A stretch of 64,000 nt of DNA from Microbacterium sp. ProA8. GTDB taxonomy: Bacteria; Actinomycetota; Actinomycetes; Actinomycetales; Microbacteriaceae. Below are positions 52,553 to 60,965 of the stretch, piece by piece. The notes below the pieces were generated by a model. That model saw only the letters and a list, made by a program, of their open reading frames with translations, searched no databases and was not told the origin of the DNA. How positions within the stretch are numbered: the stretch's first letter is position 1; every line of letters begins with the position of its first letter. The translations under genes were made by a program, and so were the position numbers. The stretch covers positions 992,001-1,056,000 of the forward strand of contig NZ_CP157000.1 of assembly GCF_039905635.1 (NCBI RefSeq), given 5' to 3'.

Positions 52553-53542
52553 ATGCGCGCACCGACCGAGGCATTCGCCTACCGCTACGCCGACTACGGC
52601 GACGCCGACGTTCTCCATCGCCATCAATACCCACTGCCGGCGCCCGGGCCGGGCGACGTGCTGGTCGAGGTGATCTCGACGGCGATCAACCACATGGACG
52701 CCTTCCTGCGCAACGGCAGGGAGGACACCTGGCACGACGACCCGTGGCCGCGGCTGTCGGGCAGCGACTTCGCCGGCATCGTCCGCGGCTGCGGCCCGGG
52801 CGTGACCCGGCTGCGGGTGGGCGCGAGCGTCGTCGGGCACACCCGGACGGGCGCCCACGCGAGCCACATCATCGTGCCGGCCGACCAGCTCGTGGCCAAG
52901 CACCGGAGCATCGAGTGGGAGGTCGCCGGAGGTCTCTTCCTCGCCGGGGCCACCGCCTTGGAGACCCTCGATGACCTTCGGATCGGCGCCTCCGACACGG
53001 TGGTCATCTCCGCAGCGGCGGGCGGCGTCGGCAGCATCGAGGCGCAGGTCGCGAAGCACCGCGGCGCCCGCGTGATCGGCACGTGCGGCGAGCGCAACTT
53101 CGACTACCTGCGGCAGCTGCACATCACGCCCGTGAAGTACGGCGAGGGGATGGCGGACCGGATCCGGCGGCTCGCGGGCGGACCGATCACCGCGTACATC
53201 GACAACTACGGCAAGGACGGGAGCGACGTCGCGGAAGCGCTCGAGGTTCCTTTCGAGCGCTATCGCTCCAGCGCGGACAGGCGCGAGGTCGAACTGCGGA
53301 TGCTCCGGGACGACCCCGAATCCGTTGCGCACGCGACGCAGGTGCTGCAACGGGTGGTGGATCTGGCCGGCGTGGGAGCGTTCCGCCTGCTGGTGTCGGG
53401 CCTGTACCCCATCGAGGACATCGTGGAGGCCTTCGAAGACCTGGCGAAGCTGCACGCGCGCGGGAAGATCGTCCTCGCCACACACCCGGTCACGCGGACG
53501 CGGTCGCTGCGCGCCCGGGAGATCTTCGAGCGGATGCCGTAG
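52553..53542 (+). CDS. MDR-family NAD(P)-dependent alcohol dehydrogenase/quinone reductase
   Basis: A 329-residue medium-chain reductase: GroES-like N-domain (28-115, with LSGSDFAGIVRGCGPGV) and Rossmann domain with AAAGGVGSIEAQVAKHRGA. Catalytic zinc ligands are not evident, so quinone/enone reduction is more likely than alcohol oxidation. GGAGGAG precedes the ATG. Substrate unknown. Confidence 0.85.
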   Translation: MRAPTEAFAYRYADYGDADVLHRHQYPLPAPGPGDVLVEVISTAINHMDAFLRNGREDTWHDDPWPRLSGSDFAGIVRGCGPGVTRLRVGASVVGHTRTGAHASHIIVPADQLVAKHRSIEWEVAGGLFLAGATALETLDDLRIGASDTVVISAAAGGVGSIEAQVAKHRGARVIGTCGERNFDYLRQLHITPVKYGEGMADRIRRLAGGPITAYIDNYGKDGSDVAEALEVPFERYRSSADRREVELRMLRDDPESVAHATQVLQRVVDLAGVGAFRLLVSGLYPIEDIVEAFEDLAKLHARGKIVLATHPVTRTRSLRAREIFERMP

Positions 53543-53635
53543 CCGGGGCTTTACGGCCTCGGCACAGGATCTGTCCAGTCCCTGCTTCGAGTCGCACAGC
53601 CCTGGCAGGCTGGTGCCATGCGAGAAGGAGATGCG

Positions 53636-54529
53636 ATGAAGCAGCGCACGCTGGCGGGACGACAGGTTTCGGCGATCGGCCTCGGGGCCATGCCGCTGTC
53701 GATGAACAACGACAAGGAGTATCCGTCGTTCGAGGATGCCGTGGCCACCGTGCACGCCGCGCTCGACGCCGGCGTCACCCTCATCGACACCGCCGACATC
53801 TACGCACCGGACGGTGAGGAGATGGGCCACAACGAGCGCATCGTCGCCGAGGCGCTGCGCACCTGGGACGGCGACGCGTCGAGCATCTTCGTCGCGACGA
53901 AGGGCGGCATCAAGCTGGGCGACGGCGGCGCCAAGGTGCGCGACGGGTCGGCGGCGTACCTGCGCTCGGCGGTCGAGAAGTCGCTCGACATCCTCGGCGT
54001 CGACCAGATCGAGCTGTACCAGTACCACCGCCCCGACCGCTCGCTCGTGTACGGCGACGTCATCGCGGGTTTGAAGAAGCTGCAGGATGACGGCCTGGTG
54101 CGTGCCGTCGGCATCTCGAACGCGAGCGTCGAAGAGATCCAGATCGCCATCGACGTGCTCGGCGAGGGGAACCTCGCCAGTGTGCAGAACGAGTTCTCGC
54201 CGAAGCATCCGGGAAGCATCGACGAGGTGCGCTTCTGCGGAGAGCGCGACATCGCGTTCCTGCCGTGGAGCCCGCTGGGCGGCACCGGCGGCGGAGCGCG
54301 TCGAGTCGGCGACCGGTTCTCGGCGTTCCGCGAGGTGGGCGAGGCGCACGGCGTCAGCCCGCAGCAGGCGGTGCTGGCCTGGGAGCTGGCGCTGGGCTCG
54401 CACGTCATTCCGATTCCGGGTGCGCGGCGCGCGGCATCCATCATCGACTCGGCTCAGGCCGCAAACCTCGAGCTCAGTGCGGACGAGGTCACGCGTTTGT
54501 CGGAGTCGGTGGGGATCTTCGACGACTGA
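53636..54529 (+). CDS. Aldo/keto reductase
   Basis: A 297-residue NADPH-dependent AKR barrel. The tetrad is seen as D and Y in IDTADIYAP, K in TKGGIK and H in YQYHRPD; the cofactor loop is IPIPGARRAASI. AAGGAG lies 6 bases before ATG 53636. It reduces aldehydes or ketones; the natural substrate is unknown. Same strand as the MDR gene but 93 bases away. Confidence 0.9.
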   Translation: MKQRTLAGRQVSAIGLGAMPLSMNNDKEYPSFEDAVATVHAALDAGVTLIDTADIYAPDGEEMGHNERIVAEALRTWDGDASSIFVATKGGIKLGDGGAKVRDGSAAYLRSAVEKSLDILGVDQIELYQYHRPDRSLVYGDVIAGLKKLQDDGLVRAVGISNASVEEIQIAIDVLGEGNLASVQNEFSPKHPGSIDEVRFCGERDIAFLPWSPLGGTGGGARRVGDRFSAFREVGEAHGVSPQQAVLAWELALGSHVIPIPGARRAASIIDSAQAANLELSADEVTRLSESVGIFDD

Positions 54530-54578
54530 GTCAGCGGCCGCCGTACTTCGGGGTGGACGCGCGAGGGCCGCGTGGGTC

Positions 54579-54608
54579 TTGTCCAGTGTCGGTGCCCCGT
54601 CGTAGGGT
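54579..54608 (+). promoter_or_regulatory. Predicted promoter upstream of the 137-aa gene
   Basis: TTGTCC (54579-54584), 18 bases, TAGGGT (54603-54608). A GTG at the expected start site opens a short frame of about 25 codons that I do not claim as a gene. Confidence 0.45.
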
Positions 54609-54782
54609 CTCAGGCGTGTCACTCGTGAACGATGTCGTGCGCGCGTCTCTCCGCGCCGTCAATCCAAGGAGCCGATGCTCGGCGACCCGCTGAGTGTCGC
54701 GGTCGACGCTGTCGGCCGACCTTGTTCGATTCACTGCCCGTGCGGTTCACCCCGCGCGGCGAATACGAGAGACGGCACGATC

Positions 54783-55196
54783 ATGCACGAATCCCTCTGG
54801 AGCGCCCAGCGTTTCCGTGAGTTCCTCACCCTTCTCCGCGGCAGGACCTTCGGGCCGCCTATCGAGGATGAGGAGCGTGACGAGTTCCTGCGCCAGGCGC
54901 GCGTCCGGATCGTCCCTGACGTGCAGCGCCGTGTGCTCGCCGAGGTCGGTTCCACGGTGGATGGGGATGGCGTGGCCGTCGTCGCGTTCGAACTGCTCGA
55001 GGACTGCACGTCTGACAGTCGGCGCACGTGGCTTCTCGCCAGCTCGGACCCGTGGCGTTACCTCGCCGATCTCGTCGCCCGCGAGGTGACTGCGGCGTAC
55101 GGCGAAGCGGTGCGGCGCATCGGAGACGACGACGAACTCGCCGGAATTCTCAGCGCCAGCACCCGGCCTCAGCTCGAGGCGGGCGCCGAGGAGTAG
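54783..55196 (+). CDS. Unknown 137-aa protein
   Basis: An acidic, mainly helical protein; the segment RRTWLLASSDPWRYLADLVAREVTAAYGE is its most conserved-looking part. No family is recognised. ATG 54783 was chosen from where the protein becomes regular; ATG 54675 has AAGGAG upstream but too close and adds a Cys-rich, unlikely N-terminus. Confidence 0.55.
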   Translation: MHESLWSAQRFREFLTLLRGRTFGPPIEDEERDEFLRQARVRIVPDVQRRVLAEVGSTVDGDGVAVVAFELLEDCTSDSRRTWLLASSDPWRYLADLVAREVTAAYGEAVRRIGDDDELAGILSASTRPQLEAGAEE

Positions 55197-55236
55197 GGGA
55201 GAGCGAGGGACGAGCGTGCCGAGGGGCGACCGTCGG

Positions 55237-55273
55237 GTGGCTCTCGATACGCTCGTTCCTCGCTGCTCAACCC
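55237..55273. repeat. Family C short repeat
   Basis: CTCTCGATACGCTCGTTCC followed by TCGCTGCTCAACCCA, another short interspersed sequence of the type seen in Microbacteriaceae intergenic regions; single copy in this window. Confidence 0.45.
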
Positions 55274-55287
55274 ACAGGAGACAACGG

Positions 55288-55698
55288 ATGCCGCTTCTCG
55301 ACCACCTCGGAATCACCGTCGACGACCTGCCCCGCGCGGTGGCGCAGTTCGACCCGGTGCTCACGGTGCTCGGGATGGAGCGGACGGATGCTGACACCGG
55401 GAGCTCCTGGTACATCGAGGACGAGACCGAGCTGATTCTCTTCCCGGCCCGGGAGGCGGGAACCGGCCCACACCGGCATGGGACGGTCGGGTGGCAGCAT
55501 CTCGCGTTCTCCGTCGACTCCCGCGAGGAGGTCGACCGGCTGCACGCCATCGCGATCGCGGCGGGGTGGGTCGCGGTGCGGGAGCCCAAGCTCTACCCGC
55601 GGTTCAACGACCGCTACTACGCCTCGTTCGTCGAGGACGACAACGGCATCCGCATCGAGTTCATGTACAACCCTCCGAAGGAGGAACCAGGCGTCTGA
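55288..55698 (+). CDS. VOC (glyoxalase/bleomycin-resistance) family protein
   Basis: A 136-residue single-unit VOC protein: LDHLGITVDDLPRAVAQF, GWQHLAFSVDSREEVDRLH, and FVEDDNGIRIEFMYNPP. The metal-binding positions H and E (H6 in LDHLG, H71 in WQHLAF, E in IEFMY) are kept, so a metal enzyme or binding protein. GGAG precedes ATG 55288. Substrate unknown. Confidence 0.85.
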   Translation: MPLLDHLGITVDDLPRAVAQFDPVLTVLGMERTDADTGSSWYIEDETELILFPAREAGTGPHRHGTVGWQHLAFSVDSREEVDRLHAIAIAAGWVAVREPKLYPRFNDRYYASFVEDDNGIRIEFMYNPPKEEPGV

Positions 55699-55745
55699 GC
55701 CGGGTGGGTTCGGGCACTCTGTGTGCGCATGCCCTGCCCGTGCGC

Positions 55746-56561
55746 TCAGCCGCCGATGAGTGCGGAGATGAGCCCGCTATAGGCGTTCCCTGCCACCGCC
55801 GCGGCGATGCCGATGCCTGTGATGAGCGCGCCGGCGCTCCAGAGGCGACGCACTCGATGTGCCTGTTCGACGTCGCGCTGCAGGGACTCGAACGCAGCCA
55901 CCTGGTGGGTAGTGGAAGCGGCAGGTTTCGGCATCCATGTCTCCTGTCGAGCGACGGCGGTCGCAAGGCGCTCGCGGTCAGTCGGCGCGAGAGCGGCTTG
56001 CCGACGCTTCAGCCATCGAGCCAGCTCTCCTTCGCGCAGCACGATGACATCGGCGGGATGCTCTTTGAACGTGATGTCGCGTGCGCCGACGATGGCGAGG
56101 ATCGGAGTCACCGTCACAGGAATGCCGGTGACCGTTGTCATCAGTCGGGTGACGCGCTGCGCCTCGAAACGCGCGTTGCGGAGATGATCGGTGGGCTGAC
56201 CGTTCACAAGGAGGCGGCGGTTTCCGACCCACATCGTGGCGTCTTCGTGGAACTTGGTGTTGACCGTGAAAAGGCCGGGCGGCCCTAGGGCGACGTGATC
56301 GATGTCGCTGCCGCGCTCGCCGATCGGCACCGAGTGCAGGACGGTCCACTCGTCGCCGAGAGCGTCCAGACGCTTTGCCACCCGACGCTCGCCGAGGGCG
56401 CCGAGGTACCACGGGCGCGAGTCGGCGGAGAGGGGCGAACGGCCGAACAGCTTCGCCAGAGCGGAGCGTGGAGCGACGGATGCCTGGGCGCTGAGACATG
56501 CGGTGATCACAGAGGCCGCGGGCACTCGTGCGAATTCGGTGGAGGGCTCGGGCTCGCTCAT
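55746..56561 (-). CDS. NERD-domain protein with C-terminal membrane helix
   Basis: A 271-residue protein. The NERD domain (about 55-170) reads GSDIDHVALGPPGLFTVNTKFH; the metal position before TK is Asn rather than Glu/Asp, as in many actinobacterial NERD proteins, so nuclease activity is uncertain. The last 30 residues (LWSAGALITGIGIAAAVAGNAY) are a membrane segment. ATG 56561 has no ribosome site; ATG 56573 is an alternative. It converges on the VOC gene. Confidence 0.8.
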   Translation of the reverse strand: MSEPEPSTEFARVPAASVITACLSAQASVAPRSALAKLFGRSPLSADSRPWYLGALGERRVAKRLDALGDEWTVLHSVPIGERGSDIDHVALGPPGLFTVNTKFHEDATMWVGNRRLLVNGQPTDHLRNARFEAQRVTRLMTTVTGIPVTVTPILAIVGARDITFKEHPADVIVLREGELARWLKRRQAALAPTDRERLATAVARQETWMPKPAASTTHQVAAFESLQRDVEQAHRVRRLWSAGALITGIGIAAAVAGNAYSGLISALIGG

Positions 56562-56707
56562 TGGTGCGAGCATACGGCGGGTGATTGACGCAACTCGTGC
56601 GGAAGGTGCGGGAAGGGTCGTCTCGAACGTTTCTCGCTCGGTCAAACGATCGGACCGTGGTTCCGCCGAAGGCGTCGAGCGCGGCATCCGACTGCCATGC
56701 TGTAGCC

Positions 56708-57448
56708 GTGGCGCAACCCAACGATCTCCTCGCCGTCCTCATCGACGCTGACAACGTGTCACCTGCGCGGATCGGCGCGGTACTCACCGAGATCACGCAG
56801 TACGGCATCGCCTCCGTGAAGCGCGTGTACGGCGACTGGACGAAAGCGAACCTACGGGGATGGAAGGATGCCGCGAGCGAGCACGTCATCCACCCGATGC
56901 AGCAGTTCGACAACACGGTCGGTAAGAACGCGACCGACAGCGCGCTCATCATCGACGCGATGGATCTTCTGTACACGCGGCGGTTCACCGGCTTCTGCAT
57001 TGTGTCGTCAGACAGTGACTTCACGCGGCTCGCGTCGCGGATCCGGGAGGACGGGGTCACGGTGTACGGGTTCGGCGAGCGGAAGACGCCGGAGGCGTTC
57101 CGCAATGCCTGCGACCGTTTCACATACCTGGACGTGTTGGTCGAGCCGGATACGGGAGTGGAGCCGGATGCCGGAGCGGTCGCCGCAGTCGTGACACGCG
57201 TGCCGGGGAACAAACTCCGCGGTGACACGAAGCTCCTGTCGACGATCCGTCAGAGCATCGGCACCGCGTCGGGAGACGACGGATGGGCGAACCTGTCGGC
57301 GGTGGGACTGCAGATCCGCAAGCAGCTTCCCGACTTCGATCCCCGCAACTGGGGCTATGCGAAGCTGTCGGAACTCCTTCGCGAGTTGGATCGCTTCACG
57401 TTCGAGCAGACGAACGGGGGCGGCGGGGTGCGGGTGAGAAACCGCTGA
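56708..57448 (+). CDS. NYN-domain RNase-like protein with OST-HTH/LOTUS domain
   Basis: A 246-residue protein. The NYN domain (6-145) has the acidic triad regions LIDADNV, NATDSALIIDAMDLLY and SSDSDF of PIN-like nucleases. The C-terminal LOTUS/OST-HTH domain (about 165-240, LLSTIRQSIGTA ... WGYAKLSELLREL) binds RNA. An RNA-processing or tRNA/rRNA-targeting role is likely by family. The start is GTG 56708 with no ribosome site, possibly leaderless. Confidence 0.85.
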   Translation: MAQPNDLLAVLIDADNVSPARIGAVLTEITQYGIASVKRVYGDWTKANLRGWKDAASEHVIHPMQQFDNTVGKNATDSALIIDAMDLLYTRRFTGFCIVSSDSDFTRLASRIREDGVTVYGFGERKTPEAFRNACDRFTYLDVLVEPDTGVEPDAGAVAAVVTRVPGNKLRGDTKLLSTIRQSIGTASGDDGWANLSAVGLQIRKQLPDFDPRNWGYAKLSELLRELDRFTFEQTNGGGGVRVRNR

Positions 57449-57588
57449 GCAGTGCACGGCTCTTCTCAGCGGGGATCTGCCGTCTTGCGGTCGGGCGAGC
57501 TCGACGCTCTTGAGGTCTGCCAGGGGTAGTGGAATCGTCGGAGTCCCCAGCGATGATGCCGGGGGCGATCGGCGAAGGGGCGCATCCG

Positions 57589-58053
57589 ATGTCCGACGAG
57601 CAGTTCCTCACCATTCCGTCGATTCCCGGTGAGGTGAAAGACGATCGCCATCCGGGGTCGATCGAGGTCCTGAACTGGAGCTGGGTGGTCTCCCACGCGA
57701 CATCCGGCGGGGCGGGCGGGGGAGGTCGGGTGGGCAAGGCGGAGCTGTCCGACATCATGCTGGTGCTCCGCTTCGACTCGGCCACTCCGCGCCTCTTCGA
57801 TGCCTGCGCGCGTGGCAAGCGGTTCGCTGAGGTGCTGCTGTCCGTCCGCCGCAACGGGATGATCGGCGACTACCTCACTCTGCGGCTGGCCGATGCTGCC
57901 GTGACCTCCGTCAGCACCGCGCACTCGGGCGACGATCCGGTTGTTCATATCTCGCTGGGCTTCGCTTCCGTCACGATGACGTACCAGATTCAACAGCCGG
58001 ACGGCTCGTTGGGTGACCCGATCTCGGTCACCCTCGGGGGACAGCAAGCCTGA
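57589..58053 (+). CDS. Hcp-like protein without a type VI secretion locus
   Basis: A 154-residue protein matching the Hcp family: IPSIPGEVKD ... GSIEVLNWSWVVSHATSGG, GKAELSDIMLVLRFDSATPRLFDACARGK, and YLTLRLADAAVTSV. In proteobacteria Hcp forms the type VI tube; actinobacteria have no such machine, so here it is a stand-alone ring-like protein of unknown role. AAGGGG lies upstream of ATG 57589; upstream ATGs at 57553 and 57556 are alternatives. Confidence 0.8.
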   Translation: MSDEQFLTIPSIPGEVKDDRHPGSIEVLNWSWVVSHATSGGAGGGGRVGKAELSDIMLVLRFDSATPRLFDACARGKRFAEVLLSVRRNGMIGDYLTLRLADAAVTSVSTAHSGDDPVVHISLGFASVTMTYQIQQPDGSLGDPISVTLGGQQA

Positions 58054-58072
58054 CGAGGCTGCGGGGTTGGCG

Positions 58073-58113
58073 CGTTTCGTGTTGGTCGTTGACGCTCCCT
58101 CGCTCAACGCCCC
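58073..58113. repeat. Degenerate family A repeat
   Basis: GTTTCGTGTTGGTCGTTGACG then TCGCTCAACGCC; lies between the convergent Hcp-like and UPF0303 genes and may act as their terminator. Confidence 0.5.
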
Positions 58114-58125
58114 GAGGTAACCGGA

Positions 58126-58605
58126 CTACGACGCGTCGGTCTGCCACGCCCGCAACTGCTCGACGACGAACGCGTGGTCGTCGGCCTGCGGCAGGCCGGA
58201 AACGCCGACGGTTCCGACGACGCCGACGCCGGCGATCGTGATCGGGAAGACGCCGCCGTGCGCTGCGTACGCGGTGGTGTCGAGGCGCGCGTCGTTGTCG
58301 AAGTCGCCGCCGGCGGCGCGGAACGACAGCCCGACACCGAACGACGAGCGCCCGTAGCGCCGCGCGACGCGGGTCTTCCGATCGAGCCAGCCGTCGTTGT
58401 CGGCGCTCGAGCCGGGCAGCGCGGTGTGGAACACCCGCGCCTCGCCGAGGCTGATGCCGATGACGATCGGCAGGCCGGCGGCCGCAGCGGCCTCGCGCAT
58501 GCGGGAGCCGAGGGTCCAGGCATCCGTCACATCGAAGCGGGGGAGCACCACCTCGGCCTCCTCAGCTTGGACGCGGGCGAGCTGGGCGGCGATGTCGTCG
58601 GTCAT
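58126..58605 (-). CDS. UPF0303 / heme-degrading-domain family protein
   Basis: A 159-residue cytosolic protein with the UPF0303 (HbpS/GlcG-related) pattern: EAEVVLPRFDVTDAWTLGSRMREAA, LPIVIGISLGEARVFH, and GVGVVGTVGVSGLPQADDHAFVVEQL. Role in heme binding or redox stress is suggested only by family. ATG 58605 lacks a ribosome site; TACGTT ends 6 bases upstream, so the mRNA may be leaderless. Confidence 0.85.
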   Translation of the reverse strand: MTDDIAAQLARVQAEEAEVVLPRFDVTDAWTLGSRMREAAAAAGLPIVIGISLGEARVFHTALPGSSADNDGWLDRKTRVARRYGRSSFGVGLSFRAAGGDFDNDARLDTTAYAAHGGVFPITIAGVGVVGTVGVSGLPQADDHAFVVEQLRAWQTDAS

Positions 58606-58940
58606 GGGACGAACGTAGCGCGACCGATCGCGGCAGGGTGCGGGGCGGCGTTCGCGCTTGGGGCCGAGGACGCTGCGCGCCATTGCGTGCGACGAGGGTG
58701 GCAGTTTGCTGCGAGCGCTGGGTCGCGCGACGCCCGCGCTCGCAGGATCGTGCAGCGCTCAAGCGGAACACCGAGGCGGTGGTCGAGCGGGGCATCTCGC
58801 GTGATGTGGGGGAGGCGTTCAGCAGCGATTCCTCCACAGGTGGGGGTTTCGTCGGTGGTTTTGAGGTTGTCCACAGAACCAGTTCTGACCTGGTCTTTTG
58901 AGGTGCTACGGATGTCGGAACCCCTCACCAGAATGGGTAC
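58606..58940. other. 335-base gap before the HNH gene
   Basis: No gene is supported. It holds two TCCACAG sequences (one inside TTGTCCACA, 58867-58875) and a palindrome CAGAAC-CA-GTTCTG (58874-58887) that could be a regulator site for the HNH gene; the spacing is two bases shorter than an actinobacterial LexA box. Confidence 0.4.
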
Positions 58941-60362
58941 ATGAACTTCCCGCTCGCCGACCTCGAGGGCATCGCCGATCTGCTCGGCGACACCCTCGGC
59001 TCGGCGCTCGGCGGCGAGGCGCACCGGGCCCTGTCGAACCGCGAGCTCGTGGATGCGTTGGGTGTCGTCGAACGGCTGGGACGGATCACGGATGCTGCGC
59101 GCCTTGCGCTCGCCGGAGAGGTCGGGCGACGCGCCGACTCGGAGTTCGGAGACGATGCCATCACTGCACAGTTCGGGTGCGGATCGGCGCAGGAAATCGT
59201 GGAGCGGACGACGCTGGTGTCCGCCGCGACAGCGCGGGCACGGTTGCGAGATGCGAAGGCGATCACCGGCAGGATGACGCTGACGGGGCAGACACGCCCG
59301 GCACCACTTGAGCATGCGCGTGCGGCACTTGCGGCGGGGCGGCTCAGCGCCGATGCGCTGACCACGATCGTCGACGCACTGCGGCCCCTCCAGGGGCGGT
59401 GCTCGGTCGACGAGCTCGAGGCTGCCGAGTTCGAGCTCGTGGGAGCCGCGGTGGGCGATGCCGAGGCGCCGGCGTGCGGCATCCATGAATTGAAGGTCAT
59501 GGCGACCACGTGGGCGTTGTTCCTCGATCCGGATGGTGCACTCCCCGATGAGGAGTACTCGGAGCGGATGCGTGGGATCCGCGTCAGCCGACTGTCGCGT
59601 CGCGGACTGCGACGGATCTACGGCGATGTCACGGACGACGTCGCGGCGCAGTTCGACCGGCTCGTGGACGCGCACCTCAACCCGCGTGTGCAGGACCGTG
59701 GGCCGCGGTTCGTCGATGCAGAGGCTGAGGCTGACGGCGTGCCCGACGACTGCGTGCCGGATCCGCGCACTATCGACCAGAAGCGCCATGATGCGTTCGC
59801 GTCCATCCTGTCGGCGGCAGCCGGCGCGGCCGAGACTCCCACGTTGGGCGGTGCCGCACCGACTCTGATCATCACGACGACCGAGGAAGACCTGGCCACG
59901 CCGAAAGGTGTTGCGTTCGTCGAGAGCGCGGCCGGGCCCGTGCCGGTTCCGGCGTCGTTCGCCCGGCACGTCGGCTGCCACGGGACGATGCACCGCGTGA
60001 CTCTTGCGGCGAACGGCGCGATCAAAGCGCTCCGCATCGAAGACCGCGTGTTCAACCACTGGCAGCGCAAGGCGATCGGCGCCCGCGACGGTGGCTGTGT
60101 CATCCCGGGCTGCACCGTATCCGCCGCCTGGTGCGAGGTGCACCATGTCATCGACTGGGCGAAGGGTGGCCCGACCTCCGTCGACAACGGCGTCCTGCTG
60201 TGTTGGCACCATCATCGCGGCATCGAGACCAGCGGTTGGGAGATCCGCATGGTCGACGGCGTGCCTCACGTGCGACCACCTGGCTGGGTCGACCCGCAAC
60301 GACGATGGCGAGAGCCCAACCGGCTCCTGCTCAATGAATTGAGACGCGCGAGGTCCGCGTAG
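58941..60362 (+). CDS. DUF222 and HNH endonuclease domain protein
   Basis: A 473-residue protein of the actinobacterial DUF222-HNH family. DUF222 occupies most of the N-terminal 320 residues (ELVDALGVVERLGRITDAARLALAGEV). The HNH finger is C-terminal: DGGCVIPGCTVSAAWCEVHH, then WAKGGPTSVDNGVLLCWHHH. Several such genes per genome are usual; they may be homing or repeat-associated nucleases, but function is unproven. It is followed by the 127-bp tandem repeat array. Confidence 0.9.
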   Translation: MNFPLADLEGIADLLGDTLGSALGGEAHRALSNRELVDALGVVERLGRITDAARLALAGEVGRRADSEFGDDAITAQFGCGSAQEIVERTTLVSAATARARLRDAKAITGRMTLTGQTRPAPLEHARAALAAGRLSADALTTIVDALRPLQGRCSVDELEAAEFELVGAAVGDAEAPACGIHELKVMATTWALFLDPDGALPDEEYSERMRGIRVSRLSRRGLRRIYGDVTDDVAAQFDRLVDAHLNPRVQDRGPRFVDAEAEADGVPDDCVPDPRTIDQKRHDAFASILSAAAGAAETPTLGGAAPTLIITTTEEDLATPKGVAFVESAAGPVPVPASFARHVGCHGTMHRVTLAANGAIKALRIEDRVFNHWQRKAIGARDGGCVIPGCTVSAAWCEVHHVIDWAKGGPTSVDNGVLLCWHHHRGIETSGWEIRMVDGVPHVRPPGWVDPQRRWREPNRLLLNELRRARSA

Positions 60363-60533
60363 ACCCCGACGTTCGCGCCCCGTGCGCCGACCCCCAGAGA
60401 TTCAGATGCGGTGGTGGTTGCCGCGGCACGGGTCGACGGCTGGGTTGGGGTGTTTCGGCTCACGAGGAGGTTGAGCGTGTCGAGGCGCCGTACGGTCAGG
60501 AACCGGTGGGCGAGGTTGCTCGTTGGTCCGGGG
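60363..60533. other. Gap between the HNH gene and the tandem repeats
   Basis: No gene. The last 35 bases (GAGGTTGCTCG...) resemble the flank of the extended family A repeats at 48767 and 52389. Confidence 0.4.
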
Positions 60534-60959
60534 CGTTTCGTCTCGCTCGCTGGCGCTCGCTCGCTCAACGACCGAGGGCCCCAGCCTGCTGACGTTCGTT
60601 GAGCGGAGGGCGCTCTGGCGCGCGAAGACGAACGTCGCTACTTCTGCGGGACGCCAGGGGCGTTTCGTCTCGCTCGCTGGCGCTCGCTCGCTCAACGACC
60701 GAGGGCCCCAGCCTGCTGACGTTCGTTGAGCGGAGGGCGCTCTGGCGCGCGAAGACGAACGTCGCTACTTCTGCGGGACGCCAGGGGCGTTTCGTCTCGC
60801 TCGCTGGCGCTCGCTCGCTCAACGACCGAGGGCCCCAGCCTGCTGACGGTCGTTGAGCGGAGGGCGCTCTGGCGCGCGAAGACGAACGCCTCTACTTATG
60901 CGGAACGCCAGGGGCGTTTCCTCTCGCTCGCTCGCTGGCGCTCCCTCGCTCAACGACCT
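60534..60959. repeat. 127-bp tandem repeat, three full units plus a partial fourth
   Basis: Units begin at 60534, 60661, 60788 and 60915, exactly 127 bases apart. The first two are identical; the third has a few substitutions; the fourth stops after its hairpin. Each unit starts with a family A palindrome and has a second inverted repeat (GACGTTCGT / ACGAACGTC). Open frames through the array are repeat-driven and not genes. Confidence 0.9.
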
Positions 60960-60965
60960 GCCAAC

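Noticed and set aside
58829-58887. Replication origin or DnaA-box cluster
   Set aside because: Only one TTGTCCACA and one partial copy; no dnaA, dnaN or AT-rich element nearby.
60534-60959. CRISPR array
   Set aside because: Units are contiguous 127-bp tandem copies with no unique spacers and no cas genes.
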